Shown here piece after piece: positions 11,048 to 22,431 of a stretch of 64,000 nucleotides of DNA. The stretch covers positions 50,865,907-50,929,906 of the forward strand of contig NC_085140.1 in the NCBI RefSeq assembly GCF_024139115.2, written 5' to 3'. Made by a program: the position numbers and the translations under genes. Below the pieces are notes generated by a model. The model saw only the letters and a program-made list of their open reading frames with translations, was not told the DNA's origin and did no database searches. Position 1 is the stretch's first letter. Each line of letters begins with the position of its first letter. Source of the stretch: Armigeres subalbatus. Taxonomy: Eukaryota > Arthropoda > Insecta > Diptera > Culicidae.

Positions 11048-11136
11048 GAAATTACTTCGAACACCTATCTAGAAATTCGAAAATTCAAAGAAAGAATTAC
11101 AAGATTATTACAAAAATGCATTCGAAAATTCTTTAA

Positions 11137-11639
11137 CACTAGGATTCATTCGTTCAGAAAATCGTTGTAACTAAATTTTCAAATGGCTATATCTCAGTGG
11201 TTTTTCAACCGATTGTCTCAGTTTTTTCACCAACCTCTTAGCCATCTCTTCTAGTTTCTGGACATTGCAACATATTGTATCTAGGGTTGTTCAATTTTTC
11301 ACTAGAGCTGTGGGAGTAAAGCAACGGATTCTGAAAAATTCGTTTTTTTAGATATACTTATATTTCATTACCAAAAATGATATCTATTCATATAGTGATG
11401 ATGGAAATGATAACATAACACATAAAAGACAGCACCTGGAACATAAGAACACATTTTGAGCATCCCTACTATGCATATGATGATAATTCGGTGCCTTTAG
11501 GAACCACTTTATACTACAGGATGTATGAAGCTTCAGAAAATGTTTTCAAGCATGTAGTAGACAACATTGAACTCGTTAAAATAGATGTAAACAATATACG
11601 AAACATGTGTGATAATAAATTATGATGTTCTAGGATCTC
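11137..11639. repeat. Left terminal unique arm of the foldback element
   Basis: It matches 18401-18915 in inverted orientation with few differences, including TGTTGCAATGTCCAGAAACT-type sequence in the mate and the phrase GGTTCCTAAAGGCACCG. It contains no open frame of note. Confidence 0.85.
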
Positions 11640-12950
11640 CGAACTGTACTGGAATTTGAATCAAATGGTCTACCGAATCAACCAAGGCATCCATGATGCC
11701 CTTAGTCGCAGTATCAACCCAATTATGTCCTCCGAGTATTTGTCTTTCACTTGAGTCTCAAATCCAGCCATATGAGATGTTGTAAGATCTCCAAATTGTC
11801 CTGGGGTTTGAATCAAATGGTCTACCAAATCAACCAAGGCTTCCATGATGTCCCATACCGCGGTATCAACCCAATTATGTCCTCCGAGTATTTATCTTTC
11901 TCTTGCGTCTCAAATCCAGGCATTTGAGATGTTGTAAGATCTCCAAATTGCCCTGAAGTTTGAGAAAAATGGTCTATCGAGTCAACCAAGGCTTTCATGA
12001 TGCCCCCAGTCACAGTACCAACCCAATTATGTCCTCCGAGTATTTGTCTTTCACTTGCGTCTCAAATCCAAACATATGAGATCTTGTAAGATCTCCAAAT
12101 TGTCCTTGAGTTTGAATCAAATGGTCTACCGAATCAACCAAGGCTTCCATGATGCCCCCAGCCGCAGTATCAACCCAGTTATGTCCTCCGAGTATTTGTC
12201 TTTCACTTGCGTATAATTCCAGGCCTATGAGATGTTTTAAGATCTCCAAATTGTCCTGGAGTTTGAATCAAATGGTCTACCAAATCAACCAAGGCTTCCA
12301 TGATATCCCATAGCGCGGTATCAACCCAATTATGTCCTCCGAGTATTTATCTTTCTCTTGCGTCTCAAATCCAGGCATTTGAGATGTTGTAAGATCTCCA
12401 AATTGCCCTGGAGTTTGAGCAAAATGGTCTATCGAATCAACCAAGGCTTCCATGATGTCCTCAGTCGCAGTATAAATCCTATTATGTCCTCCGAGTAATT
12501 GTCTTTCATCTGCGTCTCAAATCCAGGCATAGGCGATGTTGTAAGATCTTCAAATGGTCCTGGATTTTGAGTAAAATGATCTATTAAATCTACCAAGGCT
12601 TTCATGATGCCCCCAGCCGCGGTATCAACTCAATAATGTCTGCCGAGTATCTTTCACTTGCGTCGCAAATCCAGGGATTTGAGTTGTTGTAAGATCTCCA
12701 AATTGTCCTGGAGTTTTAGTAAAATGGTCTATCGAGTCAACCAAGGCTTTCATGATGCTCCCAGCCGCGGTATCACCCCAATTATGTACTCCGGGTATTT
12801 GTATTTTACTTTCGTCTCAAATCCAGGCATATGAGATGTTGTAAAATCTCCAAATTGTCCTGGAGTTTGAATGAAATGGCCTACCGAATCAACCAAGGCT
12901 GTCATGATGTCTACAGTCACGATATCACAGCAATTTAGTGGACATAATTG
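11640..12950. repeat. 152-bp satellite array, left arm
   Basis: AATTATGTCCTCCGAGTATT recurs at 11721 and 11873, which gives the 152-bp period. Each monomer has GATCTCCAAATTGTCCTGGA, AATGGTCTACCGAATCAACC, and CTCAAATCCAGGCAT. Roughly 8.5 monomers are present, the inner ones most diverged. A weak further relative is visible at 12960-13110. Confidence 0.92.
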
Positions 12951-13440
12951 TTTTTAAATTACTTATCAAATCAACCACGACTTGCAAATTAACCCTGCCT
13001 TGAAATATGTCTCCATCCGAGCCCATGCACATGTTTGGTACATAAAAATGCGATGTTATTAGTCCCCCAAATCGCCCTGGATGTGGATCAAGTAGTGTTG
13101 AAAACAGGACAAGGGCACCGCTCTTTCAGCAGGGCAAATTGCAATGAAACATTTGATGCTTTGCTTACCGCATGCTACAAAGCTAAATAAACTTTATTAA
13201 ACTAAATACAATTGATACACATAACATAAATAACTTACAACTACGGTGTTTTCCACATCAGAATTAAACCTAACGGGCCCGTTCTGTCTCATGTTTTCAC
13301 TTACTCTGTTATGTGAGATAAACGACAAAACGAAACTTATGAAAACCCGAAGTCTGCAGCAGAGATATAAAACAGGGGTTCTGCATTCTGCATTCTCTCG
13401 TAACAAGTAGTCTGTCAACCAAATCAACCTCGCCTGGAAC

Positions 13441-13735
13441 TATGTGGCTATGTTGGCCGGATCAGACTTTGGGCTCAGAAGTTATGGCCAAAATACAATT
13501 TTTTTTATTCCAAAAACAGGCGCGTGAAAATTTCTCACTCATTTTTTAGGCACTTATCCTTAACCAATTTGCTTGCAACAAGTTGCATTCGACGTGAAAT
13601 CCTGTCCCATTGTTTCCTATTGAAAATTGGCCATATCGGACTATGGGCTCAAGTTATGGCCAAAATACTATTTTTATAACTCACGAGAAGGGCTCCATCA
13701 CTGCTAGGTGGATTAATCTGGGTTTTTTACGTATA
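13441..13735. repeat. Family A fragments
   Basis: GGCCAAAATAC, GCTTGCAACAAGTTGCATTC, CCATTGTTTCCTATTGAAAA and CTGCTAGGTGGATTAATCTG are present, as in the array at 3.1-4.7 kb but inverted. Confidence 0.75.
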
Positions 13736-13787
13736 CTTTTACTCGAATATTTTCATATTTTCGTTTATTGGTTTCCTCATTGTAAAG

Positions 13788-14006
13788 TACCGTTATCGAG
13801 GGTGACAATGGGTCAAATGGGGGTGAGAATGGGTCACTGTTTCAACTACTTAGAATACTTGTAGAATAGATTGAATGTATCTGAGGGCAAGAAGACTTAA
13901 ATATAAGAGACCTTTTTGAACGATTTTGCTCTACGACTTCCAGACTGCCGGTGAGAGCGATGACCCATTCTCACCCCCAGACCCATTGTCACCCCCGTCG
14001 GCGGTA
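13788..14006. mobile_element. TACCG-type MITE with subterminal repeats
   Basis: The left end reads TACCGTTATCGAGGGTGAC, then AATGGGTCA and GGGGGTGAGAATGGGTCA. The right end is the imperfect complement ending CGGTA. The inverted arms are about 48 bp. No coding sequence and no clear target duplication. Confidence 0.7.
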
Positions 14007-14029
14007 AACCGAAAACTTCTACTCCTATA

Positions 14030-14880
14030 ACCATGTAACATTTCCCCTAAGACGCTCTTAAATAATTATTCAGTATGATTTCTTATTTTTATATTTTCAT
14101 TTTTAACATATTCATATATTCTTAATATTGTACGTGGATTTCCCTATTGGACCCGACCGTTCGAAATAGTCGCTCCTTGAACGGTCGTTGAAATCGCCGT
14201 TTTCACCTTCACACACGTCTTCATAGTAAAAACTGTCAAAACTGACAAGCCTGCCACGTATTTTTTGCTGTTTCCCTCGGACTTTTCTTTCTTTTTCCGA
14301 TGTTTTGACATCTGTTTTGATAGACAAGGAGCAAAAATCAAGGTAATCTACCAAACATTCATTGAGTTTGGCAAACCTTGCTGGAAAAGGGAACGTTTGA
14401 AATAGGCAAGTGAACCGACCTTCGAATCCATTGGTCAAGTAAATCCACAATATTATTTTTTCAAATTTCATCACATTTTCATTTTGTATCATTTTCATAT
14501 TTTCTTTTTTCATATGTTTATATTTAAATTTTATATTGTTTTCATATACTCGTGTTGAAGCGATCATAATTGCATATATTTTATTTTTTATATTTTTATA
14601 ATAACATATTTGTTGTCTTGTCTTATTTTGTCTTGTTGTATTTTAATATTTTCATTTTTCCGTAAAATATATAAAGCTCTTTTAGTGGTATGTATTCAAC
14701 CGTCTAAGACTCCGTGTTTTACATCTTTGTATGCTTATTTTTATCAGATATTTAATCTTTATACTTCCATGATTATCATATTTTAGTTTCTCAAATGTTT
14801 TATATTATCATATTTTATATTTTCATTTTTAATATAAATTTATTATTACATTGATTAACAAAATACAGAAATAAAGTTAC
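14030..14880. repeat. AT-rich low-complexity tract
   Basis: Long runs of ATATTTTCATTTTT-like sequence border both sides of a less biased core at about 14130-14460. A minus-strand open frame of 151 codons (14112-14567) spans the core. It is Lys/Asn/Phe-rich as expected from base composition, matches nothing I know, and I do not treat it as a gene. Confidence 0.5.
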
Positions 14881-15544
14881 AAGAAGATTGGTCATTTACC
14901 TACACAGCAATAATTTTGAAAAATCAACGAAGTGTAAAGTTGCAGCTCATCCCAACAAGCGAATTATTATTTGATATTCAATTAAGTTTGACTGAATTTT
15001 ACAAACAAGTACATTTTAAATTTATTTCGAACAGTTATATCGATTGAATATTGCGTTTATTTGCATGCTTCAAATATGTAGAGAATTAAGTCACATTTGA
15101 GTTGCTGCAACCCAAATCATGCAGCTAGGGATGACAGTGTACCGGAGTGTAAGATTTCTGCTGCCGTGACTGGTCCTACGTAGTACTTAACGTACTCCTC
15201 CCAAAACAACACGTTTTACGATGCCTCTCTGAAATGTTTTCAATTCCCTCGTTTTCTCGATTCAAAGAGAAAAAAACGAAATAAACCAGGTAGTAAGTGA
15301 TCTCTCCTTTCTTGCGTTTAACCCAACCTTTTTGGATTGTTTCACCATTCTCTTCATAACTTTTGAAAGCAATGACCGTCGACTAGAGTGTGCCAATTAC
15401 CTTCTGAACTCGGCGTACACAATTCTGTACACCCAACCAGAGATTGCAACATTTTATTGCAATCTCGCATTAGTTTCGTGTACAGTTTGCCATAATTTGC
15501 GACATATGCACAGATTGTATTAAGTAAACGGCAGGCCCTTGTAT
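14881..15544. other. Mostly unrecognised loop sequence
   Basis: Contains a family A trace near 15345-15385 (TTCATAACTTTTGAAAGCAA) and a 10-bp hairpin, GAGATTGCAA with TTGCAATCTC, at 15441-15469. Nothing else recognised. Confidence 0.4.
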
Positions 15545-15765
15545 TAGGTCTCCGGTCACGAGAAAATAAGAACTGGTTATGTGTTAGTGTCTAACATTGA
15601 ATCTGATTTTACACTCCCCCATCGAGAAGTGAAATGCTGTATACTTCGACAACCTCAGCAACCATACAAAAAAAAATCGGTCAAAGACGGGAATTGAACC
15701 CGAACCCTCCACCCTTAGCACATCTAAACTGACGCGCTAACCATCTGGACTATTTACCAGATGAG
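15545..15765 (-). mobile_element. tRNA-derived SINE-like element
   Basis: An 80-nt tRNA-like head occupies 15679-15758 on the minus strand. It has AGTCCAGATGGTTAGCGCG (box A region), GGGTTCAATTCCCG (T arm with box B) and a pairing TTTAG/CTAAG around a short loop. A body follows toward lower coordinates past a T run. The acceptor stem is imperfect and the anticodon loop too short, so this is not a working tRNA. The 3' limit is approximate. Confidence 0.55.
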
Positions 15766-16145
15766 GAACGACGCGACCAAAGGCAATCATAATCTACGTT
15801 TTATGCTATGCGGATGTGGAAAGTGGAAGGGTAACAGGGATAGCAATGAGTGATACGAGAGGAATAAGCACCATGCATATTTGCGTCCTTTTCCGTTATC
15901 AAGCTAAATGGAATCGGGAAGATTGTGTGGATTAGAGTTATACTGCTGTACGGAATTCATATAGTTGTTCTAGGAGGAGCCAACAAGATTCGTTTGGATG
16001 TATTGATTGAAACCAAATAAACCGGCTTAATACAATGAGCTGTATTAACAAGTATGACATTCTCTGATCGGTTTGAATGCGAGATTTGATACAAAATGCT
16101 TAATACAAAGAATGTCACACAGAATTGTTTTGGGTGTAGCATATT

Positions 16146-16316
16146 CTGTTTAACAGACTGATACCGCTAAAAGAGTCCTTCGTCAGCGAATACCAGGCAG
16201 GTTTTTGTGAGGGTCGATCAACGACGGATCAGATGTTTAGCCTGCGGATGATCATTGATGAATTCCGGAAGTACAACTTGCAGACTTACCAAAATTCGTG
16301 CTGGTGTATCGGGTAA
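16146..16316 (+). pseudogene. RTE-type reverse transcriptase fragment
   Basis: A 56-codon open stretch without its own start reads LFNRLIPLKESFVSEYQAGF, then EGRSTTDQMFSLRMI and DEFRKYNLQT before the frame decays to a TAA. The order YQAGF-x-GRSTTDQ-x-F-x-LR is the conserved segment just before the first catalytic Asp motif in RTE-clade reverse transcriptases; the Aedes element JAM1 is a known RTE member. The catalytic motifs themselves are lost. It lies in the loop of the foldback element. Confidence 0.7.
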
Positions 16317-16611
16317 CCACCCCCCCTCCCCCTATTTTTTGGCGATAATGGACATCAATGTGCTTGCCTATACGTTCCATTCTAGTGTCTTCTTCCGTTT
16401 ACTTCGAGAACACCATTACTAGGAACTTATTGTACCAATTTGATCAATGATGATCGGATTTAACGAGACGTGCCCAGAATTCGACTTCGACTGACAAAGT
16501 GATGTTCTTAAAATTGAGGTTTTTAGAGTAAAGTTTCATTAAGACAAACATACACTGTCGGATAATTATAATAATAATAATAAACAATAAACATCATAAA
16601 TAAAGTACAAT

Positions 16612-18400
16612 TTATCTTATGCCTGGATTTGTAATGAAAGTAAAAGACAAATACTCGGAGGTCATGATTGGGTTGGTGGCGCGGCTGGAGAAATCATGAA
16701 AGCTTTGGTTAATTCGATAGACCATTTGATTCAAACTCAAGTATAATTTGGAGATCTTACAACATCTTAATTGCCTGAAACTGCGACGCAAGTGAAAGAC
16801 AAATATTCAGAGGACATAATTGAGTTGATGCCGCGGCTGGGGACTTCATGGAAGCTTTTTTTGATTCTGTAAGCCATTTGATTCAAACTCAAGGAAAATT
16901 TGGAGATCTTACAACATCTCATATGCCTGGATTTGAGACGAAAGTAAAAGACAAATACCCGGAGTTCATAATTGGGGTGATACCGCGGCAGAGGACATCA
17001 TGGAAGCCTTGGTTGACTCGATAGACCATTTTACTCAAACTCCAGGACAATTTGGAGATCGTACAACAACTAAAATTCCTGGATTTGCGACGCAAGTGAA
17101 AGGTAAATACTCGGCGGACATAATTGGGTTGATACCGCGACCATTTTACTCAAAATCCAGGACCATTTGAAGATCTTACAACATCGCCTATGCCTGGATT
17201 TGAGACGCAGGTGAAAGACAAATACTTGGAGGACATAATAGGGTTTATACTGCGACTAAGGACATCATAGAAGCTTTGTTTGATTCGGTAGACCATTTGA
17301 TTCAAACTCCAGGACAATTTGGAGATCGTACAACATCTCATATGTTTGGATTTGAGACGCAAGTAAAAGATAAATACTCGGAGGACATAATTGGGTTGAT
17401 ACTGCGGTATGGGGGCATCATGGATGCCTTGATTGATTCGATAGACCATTTTACTCAAACTTCAGGATAATTTAGAGATCTTACAACATCTCAGATGCCT
17501 GGATTTGAGACGCAAGTGAAAGACAAATACTCGAAGGACATAATTGGGTTGATACAGCGACTAAGGGCTTCATGGATGCCTTGGGTGATTCGGTAGATCA
17601 TTTGATTCAAACTCCAGGACAATTTGGAGATCTTACAACATTTTTATGTTTGGATTTGAGACGCAAGTGAAAAACAAATACTCAGAGGACATAATTGGGT
17701 TGATACTGCGGCTGGGGGCATCATGGATGCATTGGTTGATTCAATAGACCATTTGATTAAAACTTCAGGACAATTTGGAGATCTTACAACATCTCAGATA
17801 CCTTGATTTGAGACGCAAGTGAAAGATAAATACTCGGAGGACATAATTGGGTTGATACCGCGGTATGGGACATCATGGAATCCTTGGTTGATTTGATAGA
17901 CCACTTGATTCAAACTCCAGGACAATTTGGAGATCTTACAACATCTCATATGTTTGGATTTGGGACGCAAGTGATAGACAAGTACTCGGAGGACATAACT
18001 GGGTTGATACTGCGACTGAGGGCATCATGGATGCCTTGGTTGATTCGATAGACCATTTAACTCAAACTTCAGGACAATTTGGAGATCTTACAACATCTCA
18101 TATGCCTGGATTTGAGACGCAAGTGAAAGACAAATACTCGGAGGACATAATTGGGTTGATACTGCGACTAAGGGCATCATGGATGCCTTGGTTGATTCGG
18201 TAGACCATTTGGTTCAAACTCCAGGACAATTTGGAGATCTTACAACATCTCATATGCCTGGATTTGAGACGCAAGTGAAAGACAAATACTCGGAGGACAT
18301 AATTGGGTTGATACTGCGACTAAGGGCATCATGGATGCCTTGGTTGATTCGGTAGACCATTTGATTCAAATTCCAGTACAGTTCGGAGATCCTAGAACAT
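16612..18400. repeat. 152-bp satellite array, right arm
   Basis: About 11.5 monomers in the opposite orientation to the left array. The TATGCCTGGA/TATGTTTGGA phrase recurs at 17949, 18101 and 18253, exactly 152 bp apart. The monomers nearest the outer end are almost identical to each other, while inner ones carry deletions (one unit near 17140 is short). No function is visible; open frames here are repeat artefacts. Confidence 0.92.
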
Positions 18401-18915
18401 CATAATTTATTATCACACATGTTTCGTATATTTTTTACATCTATTTTAACAAGTTCAATGTTGTCTACTACATGCTTGAAAACATTTTCTGTAGCTTCAT
18501 ATACACTGTAGTATAAAGTGGTTCCTAAAGGCACCGAATTATCATCATATGCATAGTAGGGATGCTCAAAATGTGTTCTTATGTTCCAAGTGCTGTCTTT
18601 TATGTGTTATGTTATCATTTCCATCATCACTATATGAATAGATATCATTTTTGGTAATGAAATATAAGTATATCTCCAAAAACGAATTTTTCTAAATCCG
18701 TTGCTTTACTCCCACAGCTCTAGTGAAAAATTGAACACCCCTAGATACAATATGTTGCAATGTCCAGAAACTAGAAGAGATGGCTAAGAGGTTGGTGAAA
18801 AAACTGAGAAAATCGGTTGAAAAACCACTGAGATATAGCCATTTGAAAATTTAGTTACAACGATTTTCTGCACGAATGTATCCGCGTAAGTTTTTTTAGC
18901 GAATCAATCCTAGTG
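18401..18915. repeat. Right terminal unique arm of the foldback element
   Basis: Inverted match of 11137-11639. It carries about 30 bp near the tip (around 18870-18900) that the left arm lacks. Confidence 0.85.
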
Positions 18916-18919
18916 TTAA

Positions 18920-20490
18920 CGAGGAAATTGTTTTAGGTATACCTTTGGGAATTCCTTGAAAACAAATCATTCTGGAATTTTCTTTTAGGAATACCTTTGG
19001 AAATTCCTTGGTTGATGTAGTTTTTTTATCGTTATATATTTAAGGAATTCTTCCAGTAATTTCTCAAGAAATCCCCTCAGATTTGGATTTCCCCTCAGGA
19101 ATTTCTTTAGAACTGCTTCCATAAATTCTTTCGAAAATTCTCTAGGCAATACTTTCGGTCACACCTCTGGGTTCTTAAGCAACTATTCCAGAATTTTTTA
19201 CAGTCCTTCGAAGACTCTTTTGAAATTCCTTCGAAATTTCCTTTGACCATTCTTCGAAAATCTTTTCAGACGATCATTTCCTTTGGAAATTACTTACCTC
19301 CAGGAAATTCTTTGGAATTTCCGTTGGAAACTCTCCGAAAATTCCATTAGGATTTCTTTTATTTGCATTTGCATGAAAGCATTCTTCAATAATTTCCCGG
19401 AAAAATTCTACCAACAAAATTTCCGGAATAATTTCTGTAGGATTTTTGAAGAGAAGATTTGTTCTGGATTTTTTTTTGGCTTTCTCAGTCTTATGTATAC
19501 ATACATAAGACTGAGAAATCCAAAAATTCCCAGAGTTTAATATTATTTTATTACAAGAGTTCCTGGAAAAGTTACAGAGACCTTTTGAGAGGTTTTCCAA
19601 AAGAATCCCTGGAGAAATGTTCAAAGCAACTACTGGGGAATTTTATAAATTATTGCTGGAGAAGTTTCCTACAGAGTTTCCGGAAGAATTACTAAATTTA
19701 TTTCAGGAAGAATTCCCGAATGAATTCTTGAAAAAATTTCCGAAGAGCGACCTAAATAGACATTCAAAAAATAAATTATCCGAATTTCTGAAGAAATTGT
19801 TGACGTAATCTCACAAAGAATAAGAACAAAAAATTTCCAATGGAATTTCCAAGCAAATACCCATTGGAGTTTTTATATAAATTTCTGGATTTCAACAGGA
19901 TTTTTTTTCGAAAATCACGTCAGAACCTCCTGCAAAAATTCTTTCAGTAACTTATGAAGAGACTCCTTCGGGATCTCTCTTAGGAATTTCTCCGGGAAAT
20001 CCTTTAATAAACCGGACAGTAGTAAAGCAAAACACTGTTTTGAATCCGGTATTAAGACATATCTAGTGCCAAAAATACCTGAAAATATTGAGATATCAGT
20101 ATCGTAATCAACATACTTCTTCGCAAGAATACCTTGGGAATTTAGTTGCATCGGAATTTCTCCAGAAGTTTTGTAGAGTATTCACCCAGAAGATGTTTCA
20201 TGAATTTATCCAAAAGTTCGATCGGAAAGTCCTTCAAACATTTTTTCGGAGCAAAGAACCCCAGGAATAAAGTAGGTTAGTTCGGTCATCCAGAAATTCT
20301 TTCAGGCATAAAAAGTTCCTTCAGGAATACCATCGCAAATTTAGGAAATTCCTCCAGTGATTGATCACAAAAATCCACCGCAAATTAATCTAGAAGAACC
20401 TTCAGAAATTCTTTCGAATATTCCTTCAGAAATTCCTTAAGCAATACTTTTAAAAATTCCTTCAGGTATTTCATCAGAAATTTTATTCCC
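18920..20490. repeat. Degenerate 12-bp-periodic GGAATTTC array
   Basis: Same sequence type as 10020-11132. Several open frames of 60-116 codons on both strands give Phe/Lys/Glu/Leu-rich peptides with a four-residue rhythm, which the 12-bp period explains. A perfect hairpin lies at 19483-19516. Confidence 0.7.
19483..19516. repeat. Perfect 16-bp inverted repeat with 2-bp loop
   Basis: TCTCAGTCTTATGTAT, then AC, then the exact complement. It stands out from the degenerate array around it. Confidence 0.9.
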
Positions 20491-20745
20491 GAGCAAAGTT
20501 GAGGTTCGATAGCTTGTTTTCATGGTAAGGTATTGATTATTTTTATCACTTAAGTTGATGTCCTTTAGGTCAATTTAACGGCTAAAATAACAAAATCTAC
20601 AGCAGAAAAATTTTACTTGAATACAAATTAAAAACTAATTCTGCTGACATATTTGGAAAATTTAAACCAGAATTTGTTTTCAAATTTTGGTCTCTGTGAT
20701 TGAATATTTATTTTGATATCAGATTACTATTGATTATTAAATCTA

Positions 20746-20942
20746 TCTATATGAAAATGAAATGGTCTGTGTTCGTATCCGCATAAAACGGAAACGGCTG
20801 GATAGATTTTTTTCATTCCTCATGCGAAGATGGTTAGTAAAGTTGAGTAAATCGTGAAAAACTAAAATTAAGATTCGTATGGAAATTTCGCATGGAAAGT
20901 TCTCAGCGCGCATTTTCGCCTACTGTCTGCCGGGTCGACTAG
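20746..20942 (+). mobile_element. Helitron-like non-autonomous element
   Basis: Starts TCTATATGAAAATGAAATGG and ends with GTCTGCCGGGTCGACTAG, a short GC-rich stretch followed by CTAG. TC at the 5' end and CTRR after a GC-rich hairpin are Helitron features; there is no target duplication. Related copies are at 21738-21999 and 22152-22431. Confidence 0.5.
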
Positions 20943-20986
20943 AATCGATAACTTGATTTGATGCTGATGAATCACTTATTTTGTTT

Positions 20987-21644
20987 TACCGTGGGGCATC
21001 GAAATCCGTACACTTAAGCACCTCAGTATATGAAAAAGTCATTAGAAAATAGGAATCGAATGTATTTGTCATCGACACAGGAGCATGAAGGCTTCAACTT
21101 TTGAAGTGTTTCACATTTACTCATTAAAAACTACGAAAAACATGATAAAATAATGAATTAAATCAACTACCCTTGACTCGAAATCCGTCCACCGTGGACG
21201 GATTTCGAATCAAAGGATCAAAATCCGTACAGCTATTTTTTAACTAAATATTAAAATTGCTGCAGTCTGATTGACTAAACTATCACTGTAAATAGTTCGA
21301 TACGCACCTTGAGAAGCCATTCCTTCTGATTTGTATTCCGCTTATCTTATGTAATGATGCCCAATTAGTAATTAAAACACAGTTATTTTGGTGCAATTAT
21401 GCTCACCCGAAAACAAAATGGCGGCACAAACTTCGCGTTTGGTGGGTGGAGATTTGTTTTGATTTTGTTGTTTTAATTTCAAAGCCTTCTTTCCAATTCT
21501 ATGCCCTAAAAGCTTACTGTCAAGAATGTGGATAGGATAAAATTAATTATTTCTACATTAATAACCTTCAACCCCTTTTAATTAATTGATATCTCATGAG
21601 GTGGACGGATTTCGGTGCTGTACGGATTTCGGTCCCGCACGGTA
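20987..21644. mobile_element. TACCG-type MITE with internal palindrome
   Basis: Left end TACCGTGGGGCATCGAAATC; right end complement ACCGAAATCCGTACAGCAC... ending CACGGTA. The phrase GAAATCCGT is repeated at both ends and in the centre, where CGAAATCCGTCCAC meets its complement near 21179-21207. Between two Helitron-like elements. No coding sequence. Confidence 0.7.
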
Positions 21645-21737
21645 CTAAGGTTGAAAAATCAGAAGAAAAATCTTGAAAACTGGTTTTGTTGTCGATGAGA
21701 GCAAATTGAAAACTGATTTTAATGTTATCTATCTTCT

Positions 21738-21999
21738 TCTATATAATAAAAATGAAATAGTCTGTGTTCGTATCCGCATAACTCGAGAACGACTGGATGC
21801 ATTTACTTCATTCCTTCAGCAAATATGTTCGTTATAGTTTCCGACTGGTTTATATGATTTATTCTCATGCGAATATCACGAGTAGGGTTGAGTAAATCGT
21901 GAAAAACTAAAATAAAAATTTGTTTGGAAATTTCGCATCGGCAGTTCACAACGCGTATTTTTGCCTACTATGCAGAACAACGTCTGCCGGGTGGACTAG
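21738..21999 (+). mobile_element. Helitron-like non-autonomous element
   Basis: Starts TCTATATAATAAAAATGAAA, shares GTCTGTGTTCGTATCCGCAT and GTTGAGTAAATCGTGAAAAA with 20746-20942, and ends GTCTGCCGGGTGGACTAG. Confidence 0.5.
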
Positions 22000-22151
22000 T
22001 CCATACAGGCTATTGACATCCTATTGTTTAGCCCATCGCCAGATCGTAGCCAGGATGTCTCGGGCTATATTTTTTTTCATACTGCGTTTCAATGATGGCA
22101 GCGGGCTATGTCTATTGATGATGATGACACCACTCTTGTCACCGGCTCGAG

Positions 22152-22431
22152 TCTATATAATAAAAATGAGTTGAGATTTCCTTCCTGACGATTTCTCGCG
22201 AACGGGTTGACCGATCTGCAATAGTTTTTCCCTAATCGATTCGTTTTGGGATCCGCAAGGTTTGTATATCCAAAAAGTTGGTTAATTTAACGGGGAAATG
22301 TAAAAAATCATTTTGGATCATCTGTTGAGGAGAACAAAACAAACGCACGGAAATTGATCTAGAGTGCGGTGCGGCAAATAGTTTATTGTGACATTTGCAA
22401 TACCCGGGCAAAGATGGGTTTCTTTCGCTAG
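22152..22431 (+). mobile_element. Helitron-like non-autonomous element, divergent
   Basis: Starts TCTATATAATAAAAATGAG and ends CCCGGGCAAAGATGGG...TTTCGCTAG, the hairpin-plus-CTAG form common in arthropod Helitron relatives. The interior differs from the other two. An inverted repeat AATAATAATCAGTT / AACTGATTATTATT (22439-22471) follows almost at once. Confidence 0.5.

Larger units (their letters stand above)
10020..11132. repeat. Degenerate 12-bp-periodic GGAATTTC array
   Basis: The block is built from decayed variants of a roughly 12-bp unit such as GGAATTTCTNAA and its complement, with frequent GAATTC, AAATTTC and TTCCGAAG. Two MITEs interrupt it (10615-10762 and 10888-11047). It has no gene. 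The same sequence type forms most of 18920-20490, 23060-23540, 39350-43840 and 47165-48480. Confidence 0.7.
11137..18915. mobile_element. 7.8-kb foldback-like element with satellite-bearing arms and TTAA ends
   Basis: TTAA lies at both borders (11133-11136 and 18916-18919), next to the inverted ends CACTAGGATT and AATCCTAGTG. Each arm consists of about 500 bp of unique sequence (left 11137-11639, right 18401-18915) followed inward by an array of a 152-bp monomer (left about 8.5 copies, right about 11.5), the two arrays being inverted relative to each other. The central 3.6 kb holds older repeats and no transposase. TTAA targets are typical of piggyBac-type transposases, while arms with tandem subrepeats are typical of foldback elements such as Drosophila FB. 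The left tip lacks about 30 bp present at the right tip. Confidence 0.85.

Noticed and set aside
11640..12950. Possible CRISPR-like or regulatory direct repeats
   Set aside because: A 152-bp monomer without spacers, in a eukaryotic transposon arm; this is satellite DNA.
14112..14567. 151-codon minus-strand frame as a gene of the foldback element
   Set aside because: Composition follows the AT-rich tract, no transposase motif is present, and another frame overlaps it.
15679..15758. Functional tRNA gene on the minus strand
   Set aside because: The acceptor stem is imperfect and the anticodon loop has only five bases; it fits the head of a SINE.
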